Assembly (NCBI RefSeq): GCF_014237835.1
Contig: NZ_JACJVI010000018.1
Location: forward strand, 16,665-80,664
Length of the DNA: 64,000 nucleotides
Origin: Rhizobium sp. AQ_MP
GTDB lineage: Bacteria > Pseudomonadota > Alphaproteobacteria > Rhizobiales > Rhizobiaceae
Direction: 5' to 3'
Below, one piece after another: positions 8,553-17,335 of this stretch (the first letter of the stretch is position 1; each line of letters opens with the position of its first letter). Both the position numbers and the translations under genes were made by a program. The notes beneath the pieces were generated by a model. It was not told the DNA's origin. It ran no database searches and saw only the letters and a program-made list of their open reading frames with translations.

Positions 8553-9608
8553 TCAGATGGTGGTGATGAAGGGGACGATGATCGACCCGTTCAGGATGCC
8601 GGCGCGGGCTTTGTCGACCGCCTCCATCGCAGCTTTGGTCTTCTCGACCAGGTCTTTCGGCCCCTGTTCGGCGAAGACGGGTGACGCTATGAAGTCGATG
8701 ACGCCTGAGCCCAGTCCTGTCTTTTCGTGGATGCCGCCCTTCCAGTCCGGCGCGAGGGCCTTGGTGGTCTCGTTGTAGAGCGAGGCGCCGAAATCGAGAC
8801 CAACGATCGAAATGACCGACTTCGGGCCAAGAGCGTATTGTGCCTCAGAGATGCAACTCACCATCCGGCCTTCCATTTCGGTGGCGGCGGCAATTACACC
8901 GCTATCCGTGGCCGCTGAATCAGTCTGGATGTAATCAATGCCATCATTGTACATCTGCGTCGCGATTTCCTGGCCCTTTGCTGGATCCTGAAACGATCCG
9001 GCAAAGGCGCCCGTTACCGTGATGTCGGGACGGATTGATATTGCGCCGGCTTTCAGCGCGTTAAAGTCGGCATTCAACTGCGGCAGCGATACGCCGCCGA
9101 CATAGCCGATCTTTCCGGACTTCGACATCACGGCGGCGAAGACGCCGGAGAGATAACAGCCGAGGTGATAATCATAGGAAACGGTGACGACATTGGGGAT
9201 CGGTGGGTTCATCGGGTCGCCGAATATCTGAATCCATTTCGTCTTGGGATAAGACGGCGCGAGCGCCTTGAAAGGCTCTGTCACACCGTTGAACGTCGAG
9301 ATGATGATTGCCGCCCCGGCGTCACCGAGCGCTCGGAAAACAGACTCGTAGGTGGCAGGATCCTGGGCGTAGACAACGCGGTACTCGAAGCCCTTCTCCG
9401 CGGCCAGCTGCTTCAACTTGGCAATCATCTGGTCTACGGGGCCGTTGTCGCCGGCAGCCTGCGTGTGAACCAGTGCGACGACACCGTCGGCCGCCATCGC
9501 GAGGTCTGGCAGAAGGCTAGTCGTGACGGAAAGGGCCGCCGCGCCAGCACTCAGATGAAGGAAGCTGCGGCGATTGATTGAAGAATTCATCCCAGTTTCG
9601 TTTGTCAT
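8553..9608 (-). CDS. BMP-family ABC transporter substrate-binding protein
   Basis: 351 residues with a Tat-like leader (NRRSFLHLSAGAAAL) ending near AMAAD, then a mature Bmp/Med-type binding protein: VALVHTQAAGDNGPVDQM, DPATYESVFRALGDAG, IQIFGDPMNPPIPNVV, IGYVGGVSLPQLN and DYIQTDSAATDSGV. BMP proteins bind nucleosides or related sugar-base compounds for type I ABC importers. The ATG at 9608 has gaggga 8 nt upstream. It is the last intact gene of a minus-strand run that also carries its two permeases and double ATPase (9760-13279), probably led by the P450 genes. The ligand is unknown. Confidence 0.9.
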   Translation of the reverse strand: MTNETGMNSSINRRSFLHLSAGAAALSVTTSLLPDLAMAADGVVALVHTQAAGDNGPVDQMIAKLKQLAAEKGFEYRVVYAQDPATYESVFRALGDAGAAIIISTFNGVTEPFKALAPSYPKTKWIQIFGDPMNPPIPNVVTVSYDYHLGCYLSGVFAAVMSKSGKIGYVGGVSLPQLNADFNALKAGAISIRPDITVTGAFAGSFQDPAKGQEIATQMYNDGIDYIQTDSAATDSGVIAAATEMEGRMVSCISEAQYALGPKSVISIVGLDFGASLYNETTKALAPDWKGGIHEKTGLGSGVIDFIASPVFAEQGPKDLVEKTKAAMEAVDKARAGILNGSIIVPFITTI

Positions 9609-9759
9609 ATCAATTCCCTCTTTTTGGTTGGCTTGTTGTTGGTGTTTTCTGCACCCACCCGCCGCCCCGGGACGATGCTGGTCTTTCAGGATGGCGGCTG
9701 AATGCTCTTTGCCCCGCTGAGAATGACGCTCTTGCGTCCCACCGCTATTTCGCTGCTTT

Positions 9760-10653
9760 CTAAGGATCCTTGAGTTCGGCGAAGCTGCCCGTCGCCTTTG
9801 CGCCGCCCCGGACCTTGCCGGAGAACCAGATGCCGAAGATGGTCGCCAGGTAGGGCAACGCCTGCAGGAGGTCGCGAGGCACCCTGTCGCCGAACATCAA
9901 CTGAGCCCGAATGCCCAAGGCGCCCACCACGGCGAAAAACAGCGCAGCCAAAGTCGCGGCCAGCGGATGAGCCGCACCCAGGATGACGGCAGCGAAAGCA
10001 ATGAAGCCACGACCTGCCGTCATGCCCTGAGCGAAGAACTGCAGGCTGCCGGCGGAGAGTTCCGCACCGCCAATCGCACACAGCACGCCACCGATCGCCA
10101 GTGCTATCAGCCGCATGCGAGACGGGTTGATCCCGACGCTCCGGGCCGCGAATGGATGCTCCCCCGAAGCCGCAAGCTGCAATCCGAAGCGGGTCCGGCG
10201 CAGCAAGATCCACATGCCGAATACGACGAACGGCAAAGCCGCGACGGCGACGGACAGTACGCCGTAGGCGCCAAAAAATGGACCCAGCTTCGGCAGGCCG
10301 AACGGCGCGGTCACCGTCGCTTGGCTGCCGAAGATCGATTCGATCGCTAGGCCGGTTCCGCCTATGCCGAGTCCGGTGAGGCCAAGACCCGCAATGATGG
10401 GATTTGCCTTCAGACGATCGATGACGAACCAGAGCAGCACGGAAGCCAGAACGCAGATCAGCATGGCAATCAGCAGAGCCGCGACCACGGAATGGGTCAG
10501 CATGATGCCGAGGATCGTGGCACAGGCACCCATGATCATCAGCCCTTCAAGGCCAAGATTCCAGATACCCGCACGCTGGGCAATCACGCCGGCCAGAGTG
10601 ACGTAGACCAGCGGCGTTCCTGACCGGAGCACTCCGATAATGATCTCGTTCAT
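9760..10653 (-). CDS. ABC transporter permease (BMP/sugar type), second of pair
   Basis: 297 residues with about eight hydrophobic segments. It has the hallmarks of the RbsC/NupQ-like permease family: LAGVIAQRAGIWNLGLEGLMIMGA near the N-terminus and GRGFIAFAAVILGAAHP, the coupling-helix/EAA-like region. The ATG at 10653 overlaps the upstream permease stop as ATGA, so the two are translationally coupled. Frame extending further upstream is only antisense to the partner gene. It forms the membrane channel with the 10650-11702 product. Confidence 0.9.
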   Translation of the reverse strand: MNEIIIGVLRSGTPLVYVTLAGVIAQRAGIWNLGLEGLMIMGACATILGIMLTHSVVAALLIAMLICVLASVLLWFVIDRLKANPIIAGLGLTGLGIGGTGLAIESIFGSQATVTAPFGLPKLGPFFGAYGVLSVAVAALPFVVFGMWILLRRTRFGLQLAASGEHPFAARSVGINPSRMRLIALAIGGVLCAIGGAELSAGSLQFFAQGMTAGRGFIAFAAVILGAAHPLAATLAALFFAVVGALGIRAQLMFGDRVPRDLLQALPYLATIFGIWFSGKVRGGAKATGSFAELKDP

Positions 10654-11702
10654 TTCGAGGCCCCCCCTGCATCGGGTGCTCTCGAACCGAACAGCCTGTC
10701 GATGAACTTTGATCGTGCGGTGATGAACAACGCTATTGCCGCATTGATGATGTCGATCGCGGAGGCCGGGAGCCCGGCCATGACGGGCAGGTAGAGCGCG
10801 GCAGAGGCAAGGCCGCCGAAAAAGAGGGCCGTGACAGCCGTTCCGACGATGGAAAGGTTGGCGACCAGGGCGATCAGGATGGCGGTGAAGCCATGCGCCG
10901 GAAGGAAGCCGGAGACGACGCGCCCGTTTGGACCCATGAATTCGATCGCACCCGCCAGACCGGCAAGCGCCCCGGACAAGACGAAGCTGGACAGCCCGAA
11001 TCTCCACAGTTGCCCGCCCTGCCACGTCAACATCGTGCCGTTACGGCCGGCGAGACCGGCCAAGATGCCGAAGGCCGTGCGGTTCACCAGAAGCCACATG
11101 ACGAGTCCGATGATGAGGGCGATGGCGATGATCGTTGGCGAAAGGCCGAGGGAGTCCGAGATCCGGTAGGCAGGATCGAGAGGCCGGGTCGATGCCTGCT
11201 GGCCGGAACCGGAGGGATCCTTGAGCGGCCCGGATGTCACATAGAGCAGCAACAGTGTCGCCAGAAAATTGCCCATCAATGTCGTGATCACTTCGTCGGT
11301 CCCGGACCGCACCCGCAACAGACCAGGCCAAAGGCCCCAAAGCGCGCCACCCACGACGCCGGCGAGAAGGATCAGGGGAATGGCGGCGAATGCGGGACTG
11401 CCTCTGAGGAACTCCGCCGCGAAGGCAGATGCGATCGCGCCGAGGTAAAACTGGCCTTGCGCACCAATATTGAAGAACCCGGCGCGGAAGGAAATCGACA
11501 CGCCGACGGCCGTGATGAAGAGCGGCAAGGCCCATCGCAGATCCTGGACAATGGCGCCGTCCCGAAGGAAGGCACCCTCCGCGACCGACCAGAGCATGTC
11601 TGGCGCGCTGTAACCGGCCATCTGGAACACGCCGGCGCAGAGCCCGAGCGCAAGCGCAACGAAGATCAGGCTGCGGCCGACGGTGAAAAGGCTGTCTCTC
11701 AT
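10650..11702 (-). CDS. ABC transporter permease (BMP/sugar type), first of pair
   Basis: 350 residues. After an N-terminal hydrophobic segment it shows the family motifs ISFRAGFFNIGAQGQFYLGA and SGTDEVITTLMGNFLATLLL (the NupP-like signature), with a periplasmic loop at ~160-180, then HGFTAILIALVANLSIVGT. The start overlaps the ATPase stop (ATGA), and the stop overlaps the next permease. Order and pairing match nucleoside importers of the NupNOPQ or BmpDEFG kind. Confidence 0.9.
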   Translation of the reverse strand: MRDSLFTVGRSLIFVALALGLCAGVFQMAGYSAPDMLWSVAEGAFLRDGAIVQDLRWALPLFITAVGVSISFRAGFFNIGAQGQFYLGAIASAFAAEFLRGSPAFAAIPLILLAGVVGGALWGLWPGLLRVRSGTDEVITTLMGNFLATLLLLYVTSGPLKDPSGSGQQASTRPLDPAYRISDSLGLSPTIIAIALIIGLVMWLLVNRTAFGILAGLAGRNGTMLTWQGGQLWRFGLSSFVLSGALAGLAGAIEFMGPNGRVVSGFLPAHGFTAILIALVANLSIVGTAVTALFFGGLASAALYLPVMAGLPASAIDIINAAIALFITARSKFIDRLFGSRAPDAGGASK

Positions 11703-13279
11703 GCTGTCGCCTTCATCGCTGTGCCGGTCATTGCTGCACCCACCGCGTGGATATCGTAGGGAGGGAGAAATTCGCCGCTGATCCGGCCGGACAGCATCAC
11801 GACAACACGGTCGGAAATATCGAAAATCTCATCGAGGTCAGACGAGATCAGGAGGATGGCAGCCCCGCGATCACGGGCCGCGCGCAGCGACTGCCAGACG
11901 AAGGCCGTGGCTCCGATATCGAGGCCACGTGTCGGCTGGGCGGCGATGATGAGCTTGGCATCACCATCGACCTCCCGTGCCAGAATGACCTTCTGTGCAT
12001 TGCCGCCCGACAGCGACCCAGCCTTCTGGCCGGAGTTCCGATAGTGAACGCCCCAACCGTCAAGAGACGCATCGCAGGCGGTGCGGACGGCGGAAGGTCG
12101 GATGAAGCGCAGCAGACTGCCCTGAAGCAGTTTGCGCGTGCTCCAGTTCTCCCACAGCGAACTTGTGAGGCTCAAACCTTCAACATTGCGTTCGAAGGGG
12201 ATGATCCGCAGGCCGGCATTGCGCCGTGCCGCGAGCGGCTTCGACGTCACGTCGAGACCGGAAAGCGATATGGTGCCCTCGCCCAGATCGACCAGCGCAG
12301 CGATCGCGCGAACCAGCGTTCTCTGACCGTTTCCCTCGACGCCCGCCACTCCCACGATCTCGCCAGGACGGATCTTTAGACGGACCGCATCGAGCGCAAC
12401 GCCTTCTCTGTCGGGCCGGGTCGACACGTTACGAAGTTCCAGCGCCGGAGCTCCGGCAAACACCGGCACCGGATGCGGCGCATCGCCGGACACACCCGCT
12501 TCTGCACTTGCTCTATCGCCATCATTCGCGCTCTGCGACTTGGACGGCGCATCGCCGACGATCAAGCTGGCCAACTCGTCGCCGGAAACTTCCCGCCCGT
12601 CGAGCGGTCCACATACCTTTCGGCCGCCACGCAGGACTGTGACGGTGTCGGCGATGGCGAGAACCTCTGCGATCTTGTGCAGAATGAGGATGACTGTGAC
12701 GCCCCGCGACTTGAGACGACGCACCCGCGCAAAAAGCGTATCAATCCCAGTGGGAGAAAGCACGGCAGTCGGCTCATCAAGGATCAGCACCTTGGCCTCC
12801 GTTATGAGTGCGCGTGCAATCTCTATGCTCTGCTGGGTTTCGATTGGAAGATCGGCAACCTTCCGGTGGAGATCGACCTGAATGTCGAGATCGGCGAGAT
12901 GCTTGCGCCACTTTTCGGCGAGAGCGCCGCGGCTGTAGATGCGACCCTTCCCTGTCGCGCCGAACTCCATGACCTCTGCAACACTGAAGGACGGAGGAAG
13001 CGCAAAGCTCTGGTGGACCAACTCCACGCCCGCCGCACGGCTTTCGCCGACATCACCTGGGCGAACCTCGCGTCCCAATACATCCACGCCACCCGAGCTC
13101 GGCTGCAAGAGACCTGCAGCAGTGCGGGCAAAGGTAGTCTTCCCTGCCCCGTTCTGACCGACCACCGCATGAATCTCGCCGGCAGCGAAGGCTACACTCA
13201 CATCCTCGAGCGCCGTTGTCGGGCCGAACCGGACGGTAACATCACGACATTCAAGCGCAGGTCTTGTCACATTGGACAT
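11699..13279 (-). CDS. ABC transporter double ATPase (BMP/nucleoside-sugar type)
   Basis: 526 residues with two nucleotide-binding domains. NBD1 has Walker A GQNGAGKTT, the degenerate signature region LPIETQQSIEIARAL, and Walker B LILDEPTAVLSP. NBD2 has the modified Walker A GVEGNGQRT, signature LSGGNAQKV, and a degenerate Walker B (LIIAAQPTRGLD). This asymmetry is normal in the RbsA/NupO family, where only one site is fully catalytic. The start is the ATG at 13279 with aggggaac upstream; an in-frame ATG at 13342 would add 21 residues of poor similarity. It lies 103 bp downstream of the ferredoxin reductase on the same strand. Confidence 0.9.
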   Translation of the reverse strand: MSNVTRPALECRDVTVRFGPTTALEDVSVAFAAGEIHAVVGQNGAGKTTFARTAAGLLQPSSGGVDVLGREVRPGDVGESRAAGVELVHQSFALPPSFSVAEVMEFGATGKGRIYSRGALAEKWRKHLADLDIQVDLHRKVADLPIETQQSIEIARALITEAKVLILDEPTAVLSPTGIDTLFARVRRLKSRGVTVILILHKIAEVLAIADTVTVLRGGRKVCGPLDGREVSGDELASLIVGDAPSKSQSANDGDRASAEAGVSGDAPHPVPVFAGAPALELRNVSTRPDREGVALDAVRLKIRPGEIVGVAGVEGNGQRTLVRAIAALVDLGEGTISLSGLDVTSKPLAARRNAGLRIIPFERNVEGLSLTSSLWENWSTRKLLQGSLLRFIRPSAVRTACDASLDGWGVHYRNSGQKAGSLSGGNAQKVILAREVDGDAKLIIAAQPTRGLDIGATAFVWQSLRAARDRGAAILLISSDLDEIFDISDRVVVMLSGRISGEFLPPYDIHAVGAAMTGTAMKATA

Positions 13280-13382
13280 TGTTGGTTCCCCTGGTTCGTC
13301 TTGATCCAATGGACTGACGATCCGTTTTGGCTCTTGATTCATGAAAGCTGACTGGGATCGCGGACGTGCGAGCGGCCAGTTT

Positions 13383-14603
13383 TCACATGCTCTTGAACTG
13401 CGAAAGTATCTCCTTACGATAGGACATGATCTGCTTCGGCATGTTGATCGCGACCCCGCCGCGGAGCTTGTCGCCACGCCAATAACTGCCTGCGAACCGG
13501 CCACTATCGGGTTCATCGTGATCGACGCGGAACGTGTCCGAAGGCATGAAACGGCCGACGATCTGGATTTTCAGGCCGTATTGATCCGACCAGACATAGG
13601 GAACGTGTTCGAACGACGCTTGCTCTGCAGATCCACCATAGAGCTCCCGGAGGAGATACGGGGCCAGATGCTGCCCCTGTTCGCGCGCGGTGGTCCAATG
13701 TTCCACCCGCATCTGCTCAGCGAAAAGAGGATTCATCCAGGATGCTGCATCCCCGGCTGCGTAGACCGCAGGCAGGCTGGTCCGGCCATGGGCGTCACAG
13801 AAGATCCCGTTATCGATCACGATCCCCGAATGCCGAAGCCATTCGAGCGCCGGTCTCACGCCGACGCCGACCAGGACATGATCGGTGTTGACGGTCGTTC
13901 CATCGTCAAGCGTCAGCGACCTGACTTCGGCGCTGCCGTCGGCCGAGACGACGGTCCGGCCGCAGCGGAATCGTATTCCGTGTCTCTCATGCAGGCTCAA
14001 AATGCGCTTCGCCACCTCAACGCCAAGCCTTGCCCCCATGGGCATGGCCGACATCTCGATGACGGTGACCTTCAAGCCGAGCGACGACGCGATGGCCGCC
14101 ACCTCAAGGCCGATGAACCCGCTACCGATGATCGCGAGATGGTGCGCGTTGCGGAGCGCCTCGCCCAAGAGGCGCCCATCTGCCAAGGTGCGCAGGGCCG
14201 AAACGTTTCGACGTCCCGCAAGACATTCGAGCGTGACAGGTTCCGCTCCCGTCGCGATGACAAGACCGTCGTTTTCGACCCTGGAACCGTCGGCAAGACG
14301 CAATCGCCGTCCGCTGGCCTCCAACCCTGCAACCCTGCAACCGAGCCGCAGCGTCGCACCGATCTCCTGCCACCAGGCCTGATCATGAAACCGCAGTTTC
14401 TCTTCATTCCAATCGCCCGAGGCGAACTGCTTGGAGAGAGGCGGACGATCGTAAGGAAGCTCAGGGTCGGCATCGAAAACGTCAATCGACCCTTTGAACT
14501 CCGCTTTCGAGAGGGCTTCGGCAGCAGCGACACCCGCAACGGATGCGCCGACGATCGCTATGCGCTTCGATGCCAGATGTGTCGCAGCGGTCAAATCTGT
14601 CAC
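13383..14603 (-). CDS. FAD-dependent ferredoxin reductase (P450 electron-transfer partner)
   Basis: 406 residues of the putidaredoxin-reductase-like family. FAD motif IAIVGASVAGVAAAEAL with PYDRPPLSKQF, second Rossmann motif IIGSGFIGLEVAAI for NAD(P)H, VGVGVRP, and the FAD-binding AVYAAGDAASW segment followed by EHWTTAREQG. The chosen start is GTG at 14603, 6 bp beyond the P450 stop, with ataggtg as RBS; this gives a normal N-terminus about 12 residues before the FAD motif. It should pass electrons from NAD(P)H to the ferredoxin at 15857-16063. It is part of the ferredoxin-P450-reductase operon. Confidence 0.9.
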   Translation of the reverse strand: MTDLTAATHLASKRIAIVGASVAGVAAAEALSKAEFKGSIDVFDADPELPYDRPPLSKQFASGDWNEEKLRFHDQAWWQEIGATLRLGCRVAGLEASGRRLRLADGSRVENDGLVIATGAEPVTLECLAGRRNVSALRTLADGRLLGEALRNAHHLAIIGSGFIGLEVAAIASSLGLKVTVIEMSAMPMGARLGVEVAKRILSLHERHGIRFRCGRTVVSADGSAEVRSLTLDDGTTVNTDHVLVGVGVRPALEWLRHSGIVIDNGIFCDAHGRTSLPAVYAAGDAASWMNPLFAEQMRVEHWTTAREQGQHLAPYLLRELYGGSAEQASFEHVPYVWSDQYGLKIQIVGRFMPSDTFRVDHDEPDSGRFAGSYWRGDKLRGGVAINMPKQIMSYRKEILSQFKSM

Positions 14604-14611
14604 CGCGGCAC

Positions 14612-15805
14612 CTATGCGTTCAGCTTGTTGCCGGGAGTGAAGGTGACCGGGACGGACCGCTGGCCATACGAGGACCCAATCGTGTCGGGCCCCACGACCT
14701 TGTCCCAAACCACCTTATAGTCGGGGATTCGCTCCAGCACACGGTCCAGCACGATCCGCAATTCGGTGCGCGCCACCGTCGAACCCTGGCAACGATGTCC
14801 GCCAACACCGAACGTCAGGTGCCGGTTGGGCATCCGTTCGATGTCCAGTTCGTCGGCATTGTTCCCAAACACCTTTTCATCGCGATTGGCGCTGGCCCAC
14901 AGCATGAAGACGGTTTCACCGGCCTTGATCGACTGGGTTCCGATGCATGTGTCGCGCGTCACGTATCGGCCAAAGCCCTGGATCGGCGCCTCGAACCGCA
15001 GAAACTCTTCGATTGCCGTCGGAAGAAGACCTCTGTCCTCGATGAGCCTACGGCGAATGTCGGGATGTCGATCCAGCTGCAGGAAGATGTTGCCAAGGGC
15101 GGCAACCACGGTATCCATCCCGCCGAAAATGACCATTCGCGCCAGGTCGATGACTTCCTGACGGGATGTCTTGACGCCATTGTACTCGGAGGCAAGCAGG
15201 CGCGAGATCATATCGTCTTTCGGCGTGGCGATCCGCGTGTCCACTTCTTCGATGATCTTCTGCGAAAAAGAGAGAACGCGCCGCTGACCATCTTCGTTTT
15301 CAGGCGTGCCGGGACGGGTGTACATCACATCGTGCAGCGGCTCCGCAAACATGCGCCACTCGGCGGGATCGAGACCAAGAAGCCGCATGGTCAGTTTTGC
15401 GGGGATCGGGTTCGCAAGATCCATGACGAGGTCGGCCGAACCCGTCTCGATCCATGAATCGATGGCCTCGTCCGTGATCTCACGGATGAACGCCTCCTGT
15501 TCCTTGACCGCCTTGGGCGTCAGGAACGGATTGATCAATGTCCGGTAGCGCTCCAGTTCAGGCGGATCTGCCATGATGGGCAGCAACTGGCCGACATCGG
15601 TGCTGGGAACCACCGCCCCCTTCGTGGAAGAGAAAGTATGGTCGTCGCGCGCAACCTGAAAGACCTCGTCGTAACCCGCCAGAACCCAGTAGCCGCCATG
15701 GCTTTCTGTCCAGGCCACCGGACATTCCGAACGGTGTCGTCGATAGGTTTCGTAGGCCTTGTCGACATGTTCTCTGCTGTTGTGATCAAAGTCTACGATG
15801 GTCAC
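14612..15805 (-). CDS. Cytochrome P450
   Basis: 397 residues, a standard soluble bacterial class I P450 with no membrane anchor. The haem loop is HLTFGVGGHRCQGS with the thiolate ligand Cys339. The K-helix ExxR is EEFLRFEAP and the I-helix oxygen-activation motif is VIFGGMDTV. The start is GTG at 15805 with gaggga about 9 nt upstream. It is flanked by its own ferredoxin and reductase, so the three-component monooxygenase is complete. The substrate is not evident. LacI control and the adjacent BMP importer argue for a sugar- or nucleoside-like compound, such as an O- or N-methyl group to be removed (inference). Confidence 0.95.
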   Translation of the reverse strand: MTIVDFDHNSREHVDKAYETYRRHRSECPVAWTESHGGYWVLAGYDEVFQVARDDHTFSSTKGAVVPSTDVGQLLPIMADPPELERYRTLINPFLTPKAVKEQEAFIREITDEAIDSWIETGSADLVMDLANPIPAKLTMRLLGLDPAEWRMFAEPLHDVMYTRPGTPENEDGQRRVLSFSQKIIEEVDTRIATPKDDMISRLLASEYNGVKTSRQEVIDLARMVIFGGMDTVVAALGNIFLQLDRHPDIRRRLIEDRGLLPTAIEEFLRFEAPIQGFGRYVTRDTCIGTQSIKAGETVFMLWASANRDEKVFGNNADELDIERMPNRHLTFGVGGHRCQGSTVARTELRIVLDRVLERIPDYKVVWDKVVGPDTIGSSYGQRSVPVTFTPGNKLNA

Positions 15806-15856
15806 CAGGATTATTCCCTCAAAATGTGGTCACGCGGCCAATGAACGTGGCTCGTC

Positions 15857-16063
15857 TCATTCCTCGATGATAGTGATCGCCCTCTCCGGACAGACCTCTG
15901 CAGATTTTCGCGCAGCGGCGTGCATGTCCTCGGGGACGGGGTCCAGCAGGACAATCGCGCGACCGTCGCTGTCGCGGATTTCGTAGAGCGCCTCGGCCGC
16001 GAAATAGCAGAGCCCATGCCCCTGGCAGGCGTCCAGATCGACCTTCAAATGCATCTTCGTCAT
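15857..16063 (-). CDS. Ferredoxin, [3Fe-4S]-type P450 partner
   Basis: 68 residues beginning MTKMHLKVDLDAC. The cluster cysteines follow the pattern C-x5-C (CQGHGLC) plus a late C in SAEVCPERAI. The second cysteine of a [4Fe-4S] motif is replaced by His-Gly, typical of the small [3Fe-4S] ferredoxins that feed bacterial P450s. The ATG at 16063 has ggagag upstream. It is first in the P450 operon, 51 bp ahead of the P450 start, and a LacI-type operator lies 38-53 bp upstream. Confidence 0.92.
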   Translation of the reverse strand: MTKMHLKVDLDACQGHGLCYFAAEALYEIRDSDGRAIVLLDPVPEDMHAAARKSAEVCPERAITIIEE

Positions 16064-16100
16064 TTCTCTCTCCAATGGGTCCAGCATCGCAATCTACTTA

Positions 16101-16116
16101 AGTTAAGCGCTTAACT
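16101..16116. promoter_or_regulatory. LacI-type operator O1 upstream of the P450 operon
   Basis: Perfect 16-bp palindrome AGTTAAGCGCTTAACT with a central CG, the shape expected for a LacI/PurR-family operator. It lies between the lacI-like gene stop and the ferredoxin start, where a promoter for the P450 operon must be. The core GTTAAGCGCTTAAC recurs with one change each at 17233 and 17265. Confidence 0.85.
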
Positions 16117-16156
16117 AATCGGACAGGAATCCTTCTTTGGCATCTTCTAAAGGGGT

Positions 16157-17176
16157 TCAGGGGGTCGAGCGCGCCCGGGCTGTGGATCCACGTCGCTGCA
16201 GTTCAACATCGATAACGATGCTGGCGATGCGGGCAGACTTTCGATCGAGCAATCCGCGAAGCTCCGCCACAGCACCGCGAGCGAGCGCGTCGCCCGGGAG
16301 GCGAACGGATGTGAGTTGAGGCTCTACGACCCGCGAGAAGGGAAGGTCGTCGAAGCCTGCGATAGACATTTCGTGGGGGACCGAAATGTTTTCGGACTTC
16401 ATTGCGGTAAGCACGCCGTAGGCCTGCAGATCTGTTGCGCAGATGATCGCCGTCACTCCATCATTGCTCCATTTACGAAGCAGCGGTTGAGCAACGCGCT
16501 CCGCATCCAGCATGTCGATGTCGGTCTCGATCACCGCCGGGGGCGCGACGCCGGCCTCTTCCAGAGCCGTAAAGAGCGCATTACGGCGAGCGGGAAATGT
16601 GCGCGACCGCGTGGTCGCCTCGACATAGATGATCCGTCGGTGACCGAGCTCGACGAGATGTTCCGCCAAATCCCGCGCGCCCTTCTCCACCGCGAAATTC
16701 AGCGCCGCGACACCCGGGCCGAAGCGATCGGTGTCAATGAGGATCATCGGTATGTCCGACTGGATCGGGCGCAAATAGGCGCTATCGACCGACATCGCCA
16801 CGAGCGCATCGATCCCCATCGCCAGAAGCTGCTCGATATTCCGTCTCGCAACCTCCTCGCCCACATCGGTTGCCACGGTCAGCACCTGATAGCTGCTCCC
16901 CAACTCCCGCAACAACTCCATGTGAAGGGCGCCAAAAAACGGATTGCCGACGCTGTTGGGAACGAGAAAGCCGATGAGGCGGCTTGTTCCGGTCGCCAGA
17001 CCCCGCGCCCTCAGATCCACGGTATATCCGAGGTCTGCGGCGACCTTAAGCACACGCTGGCGGGTTTCAAGAGGAACACGCTTCTCGGCCTTGCCGTTCA
17101 TCACCAGCGAGACGGTTGCCGTTGAGACATCCGCAGCCCTGGCAACATCAAGCGCTTTCACTCGCGGTTTTCTCAT
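16157..17176 (-). CDS. LacI-family transcriptional repressor
   Basis: 339 residues. The N-terminal HTH and hinge (ALDVARAADVSTATVSLVMNG, then TRQRVLKVAADLGYT) are followed by a periplasmic-binding-protein-like effector domain (LIGFLVPNSVGNPFFGALH, MILIDTDRFGPG, IICATDLQAYGVLTAM, MSIAGFDDLPFS). ATG at 17176 with gggggagg upstream. It sits between the P450 operon and the divergent TIM-barrel gene. Three matching palindromes (16101, 17233, 17265) flank it, so autoregulation and repression of both units are expected. Effectors of this family are usually sugars, sugar phosphates or nucleosides/purines. Confidence 0.93.
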   Translation of the reverse strand: MRKPRVKALDVARAADVSTATVSLVMNGKAEKRVPLETRQRVLKVAADLGYTVDLRARGLATGTSRLIGFLVPNSVGNPFFGALHMELLRELGSSYQVLTVATDVGEEVARRNIEQLLAMGIDALVAMSVDSAYLRPIQSDIPMILIDTDRFGPGVAALNFAVEKGARDLAEHLVELGHRRIIYVEATTRSRTFPARRNALFTALEEAGVAPPAVIETDIDMLDAERVAQPLLRKWSNDGVTAIICATDLQAYGVLTAMKSENISVPHEMSIAGFDDLPFSRVVEPQLTSVRLPGDALARGAVAELRGLLDRKSARIASIVIDVELQRRGSTARARSTP

Positions 17177-17232
17177 AAGGCTCTGCCTCCCCCGCTGACC
17201 TTATAGCGGATCATACACCACACCTAACGATC

Positions 17233-17246
17233 GTCAAGCGCTTAAC
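17233..17246. promoter_or_regulatory. LacI-type operator O2
   Basis: GTCAAGCGCTTAAC, one mismatch from a perfect palindrome and sharing the AAGCGCTT core with O1. It lies 57 bp upstream of the lacI-like start and about 90 bp upstream of the TIM-barrel gene, in their shared divergent control region. Confidence 0.8.
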
Positions 17247-17264
17247 TTATGCGAATTGATCCAG

Positions 17265-17278
17265 GTTAAGCGCTTGAC
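17265..17278. promoter_or_regulatory. LacI-type operator O3
   Basis: GTTAAGCGCTTGAC is the exact reverse complement of O2. O2 and O3 are 32 bp centre to centre, close to three helical turns, which would let one tetramer or two dimers bind on the same DNA face. Confidence 0.8.
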
Positions 17279-17335
17279 TCCTGCTTCAGAGAGCAGTCTC
17301 TTAAGTCATGAAGAACTGACGTAACAGGGTCGCAG

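Noticed and set aside
13341..14720. A 459-codon plus-strand frame across the ferredoxin reductase
   Set aside because: The minus strand has complete FAD and NAD motifs; the plus frame is low-complexity and Arg/His-rich.
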